This document shows, piece by piece, positions 62,219 to 64,000 of a stretch of 64,000 nucleotides of DNA. The notes under the pieces are model-generated. The model did not search any database. It saw only the letters and a list, made by a program, of their open reading frames with translations, and had not been told where the DNA came from. The DNA comes from Candidatus Gastranaerophilales bacterium (lineage in GTDB: Bacteria > Cyanobacteriota > Vampirovibrionia > Gastranaerophilales > Gastranaerophilaceae). The DNA lies in NCBI GenBank assembly GCA_944323475.1, contig CALUSQ010000001.1, positions 1 through 64,000 on the forward strand, written 5' to 3'. The position numbers were made by a program, and so were the translations under genes. Within the stretch, counting starts at the first letter, position 1; every line of letters begins with the position of its first letter.

Positions 62219-62674
62219 CTATACAACAGAAAAGATCATGTCTGCTGACATTGCCAACTGTCCGTCAACCATTGCTTTACCTTGTGATTTGATAATAGGT
62301 CCTTTAACTTTAACAAGTTCAACTTCCATATCAAGTCTGTCACCAGGACGAACAATTCTTTTAAATCTGCAATTATCAATACCTGCATACACCACCAATT
62401 TACCTTTGTATTCAGGCATAGTCATTAATATACCAGCTCCAAGTTGAGCAAGAGCTTCTGCCTGTAACACTCCAGGCATAATAGGGTTACCTGGGAAATG
62501 ACCTTGGAAAAATGGTTCATTAAATGTAAGGTTTTTATAACCTTTTGAATATTTACCAGGAACACATTCTGTAATTCTATCAACGAGAAGGAAAGGATAA
62601 CGATGAGGAATCATGCTCATTATTTCCATCACATCAAATTTTAAAGCTTGTTCATTAGTATTTTGTTCAGTCAT
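62219..62674 (-). CDS. fabZ: 3-hydroxyacyl-ACP dehydratase FabZ
   Basis: A 151-residue hot-dog-fold dehydratase of fatty-acid elongation. IMSMIPHRYPFLLVDRI, catalytic His in FQGHFPGNPIMPGVLQAEALAQ and its Glu are intact. It sits between lpxC and lpxA as a separate gene, in contrast to the fused LpxC-FabZ of Bacteroidetes. The neighbouring lipid A genes draw on the same 3-hydroxyacyl-ACP pool. Confidence 0.97.
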   Translation of the reverse strand: MTEQNTNEQALKFDVMEIMSMIPHRYPFLLVDRITECVPGKYSKGYKNLTFNEPFFQGHFPGNPIMPGVLQAEALAQLGAGILMTMPEYKGKLVVYAGIDNCRFKRIVRPGDRLDMEVELVKVKGPIIKSQGKAMVDGQLAMSADMIFSVV

Positions 62675-62700
62675 CTATAACTCCTCTTTATATCTTATTA

Positions 62701-63516
62701 CTAACTCTCTTTTATTATTTTATCTTTCAAAAGCTTAGCTACTTTTACATGCACAGCGTGACCTGCTTCTTTTACAATCACTTCTGCTTTCAAGTCCAAA
62801 GGATTGAAACCTGTCAAATAAAAATCACCGATTAAATCTAAAATTTTATGTTTTACTGGCTCAAAATCACTTTTTAGCTCAGTAGTATAACCGGTATCTG
62901 TCATACCAACAGTATTTTCAATACTTACACCTCTGGCATAACCTGCAGCCTGCAACATTTCCAATTCTTTTAAATAACCAAATGTTCTAGCTTCGATAAT
63001 CTCATTAAGTTTGTCTTTTTCTAAAGAAACCCATCTGTGATTTAGTTCCTGATGATTAAAGTTAACGCTATATGTAACTTTAAATTCATCAGATGGTAAA
63101 ACTATCAAATGAGTTTTTCCATTCACATAAGTAACCGGTTCTTCAAGAACATATGACTCATTTGGTTCATTTTTAGCTTCTTTAAAAATTTCAACCCACT
63201 CTGCTGAACCACCACCAAGAATTGGCATTTCAAAATGCGACAAATAAACATCTATCGCTTCAATATGACAAATTGCACAAGCAGCCATGAAATGCTCAAT
63301 CAACATAACCTTTATGTCTTGATTTCCGATAACTGTACAATGTTCGGTAGAAACAACATTATCAACTGATGCTTCAACTACTTTGTCACCAACATGAAAA
63401 CGTATACCTTTCTTGTCAGAAGGGACAAGTCTTGCAGTACAATCCATGCCTGTCATCAAACTTTTTGAAGACACTTCTGTTTCTTTGAGTATTGTATTTA
63501 ATAATGTCATATTCAT
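62701..63516 (-). CDS. lpxC: UDP-3-O-acyl-N-acetylglucosamine deacetylase LpxC
   Basis: A 271-residue zinc amidase that commits flux to lipid A. VLIEHFMAAC holds the first His ligand, HKILDLIGDFYLTGF the second His and Asp, and AGHAVHVKVAK the catalytic His. The start overlaps the lpxD stop (TAATG), so the two are translationally coupled. ATG six bases further in is an alternative. Confidence 0.95.
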   Translation of the reverse strand: MNMTLLNTILKETEVSSKSLMTGMDCTARLVPSDKKGIRFHVGDKVVEASVDNVVSTEHCTVIGNQDIKVMLIEHFMAACAICHIEAIDVYLSHFEMPILGGGSAEWVEIFKEAKNEPNESYVLEEPVTYVNGKTHLIVLPSDEFKVTYSVNFNHQELNHRWVSLEKDKLNEIIEARTFGYLKELEMLQAAGYARGVSIENTVGMTDTGYTTELKSDFEPVKHKILDLIGDFYLTGFNPLDLKAEVIVKEAGHAVHVKVAKLLKDKIIKES

Positions 63517-64000
63517 TAATTGTCTCCTTGCTCAAAAGAATCAAGCAAATGCTCATATTTTTTAAACTTAGCAACTGCTTCCTCAGCAGATTTAAGCATT
63601 TTTAATTGTTTAATAAAATCTTTTCTTGGAACAGCCGGTGCTCCAATGATAATTGATTTTTCAGGAAATGATTTTGTAACACCAGCTTGAGCCATGACAA
63701 TAGAATCTGAACCAATTTCCAAATGGTCAGCAAGACCAGCTTGTCCTGCAATAACAACTCTATCACCAATTTTGCAGCTTCCTGCAATACCTGCTTGAGA
63801 AACAATCATACAAGCACTGCCAATTTTACAGTTGTGACCAACTTGAACAAGATTGTCCAATTTAGTTTGAGAACCAATTACAGTATTTTCAATTGTACCT
63901 CTATCAATACAAGTATTTGCACCGATTTCTACATCATCTTCTATTACAACACCACCAATAGAAGGGATTTTATACACTTTTTGTTTTGTATTAGATTCTT
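63516..64000 (-). CDS. lpxD: UDP-3-O-(3-hydroxyacyl)glucosamine N-acyltransferase LpxD, partial
   Basis: The C-terminal ~160 residues of LpxD; the gene continues past the right edge, since the frame stays open with [33 protein letters not shown]. Hexapeptide beta-helix repeats ([27 protein letters not shown]) and the C-terminal helix ([19 protein letters not shown]) are typical. It N-acylates the UDP-acyl-glucosamine. The apparent GTG start at 63977 is internal. Confidence 0.93.
   Translation of the reverse strand, partial: ESNTKQKVYKIPSIGGVVIEDDVEIGANTCIDRGTIENTVIGSQTKLDNLVQVGHNCKIGSACMIVSQAGIAGSCKIGDRVVIAGQAGLADHLEIGSDSIVMAQAGVTKSFPEKSIIIGAPAVPRKDFIKQLKMLKSAEEAVAKFKKYEHLLDSFEQGDN

Noticed and set aside
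1-64000. CRISPR array, insertion sequence or prophage
   Set aside because: No regularly spaced repeats, transposase genes or phage structural genes are visible anywhere in the window.

Overview
The window looks like chromosomal DNA from a very AT-rich, Gram-negative, anaerobic bacterium. Lipid A and outer-membrane genes are abundant (lpxD-lpxC-fabZ-lpxA, lpxI-lpxB, lptC-lptA, an OmpH/Skp chaperone). HydG points to an [FeFe]-hydrogenase. The gene set and several apparently lineage-restricted proteins would fit a gut-type non-photosynthetic relative of cyanobacteria (Melainabacteria/Vampirovibrionia, Gastranaerophilales-like). That placement is an inference from general gene content, not from a marker comparison.

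Layout. 1-3460 is an accessory-looking block: an AT-rich leader, a PP-loop (PAPS-reductase-like) protein, and, convergent with it, an exported nuclease fusing a staphylococcal-nuclease domain to two phospholipase-D half-sites. The block abuts a 3'-truncated tag (3-methyladenine glycosylase) gene. 3469-9963 holds a flavodoxin-like reductase, an SPFH protein, OmpH, a secreted protein, dnaK and dnaB. 10124-18000 holds a cupin, two DUF4013-like membrane proteins, ribH, a 32-codon membrane microprotein, ribF, a coiled-coil membrane protein, two probable small RNAs, an exported barrel-like protein, an exported pentapeptide protein and serA. 18093-26205 holds a peptide-binding lipoprotein, hydG, an MlaD-like protein, tRNA-Ser(CGA), a cupin, a MATE pump and a GH13-like barrel protein. 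26296-32600 holds an axial-protein-like gene, the tightly packed lysA-cdaA-eda operon, a glycosyltransferase, a STAS-like protein and tyrA. 32658-39726 holds a third probable small RNA, a histidine-kinase-like protein lacking its phosphoacceptor His, an ABC ATPase, mnmA, a RelA/SpoT-domain protein with a small partner, and lptC-lptA. 39735-48510 holds a PfkB kinase, a Xer recombinase, the lpxI-lpxB-chrA-chrA-SBP-M14 operon and an exported GH13 enzyme. 48701-64000 holds hpf, dnaX, ldcA, the rpmG-tRNA-Trp-secE-nusG-rplK-rplA operon, a lone receiver protein, aroA, a DAACS symporter, a TPR protein, queF, an M29 peptidase and the lpxD-lpxC-fabZ-lpxA operon, which runs off the right edge.

Points for a second look are the SNase-PLD/PP-loop island and its scar in tag, the RelA/SpoT-like gene with a 137-residue partner, three promoter-plus-terminator units with no ORF, a recurring leaderless start arrangement (-10 hexamer about six bases before ATG), the pseudo-histidine-kinase, paired stem-loops in the rplK-rplA operon, and an in-frame 36-codon tail after lptA.
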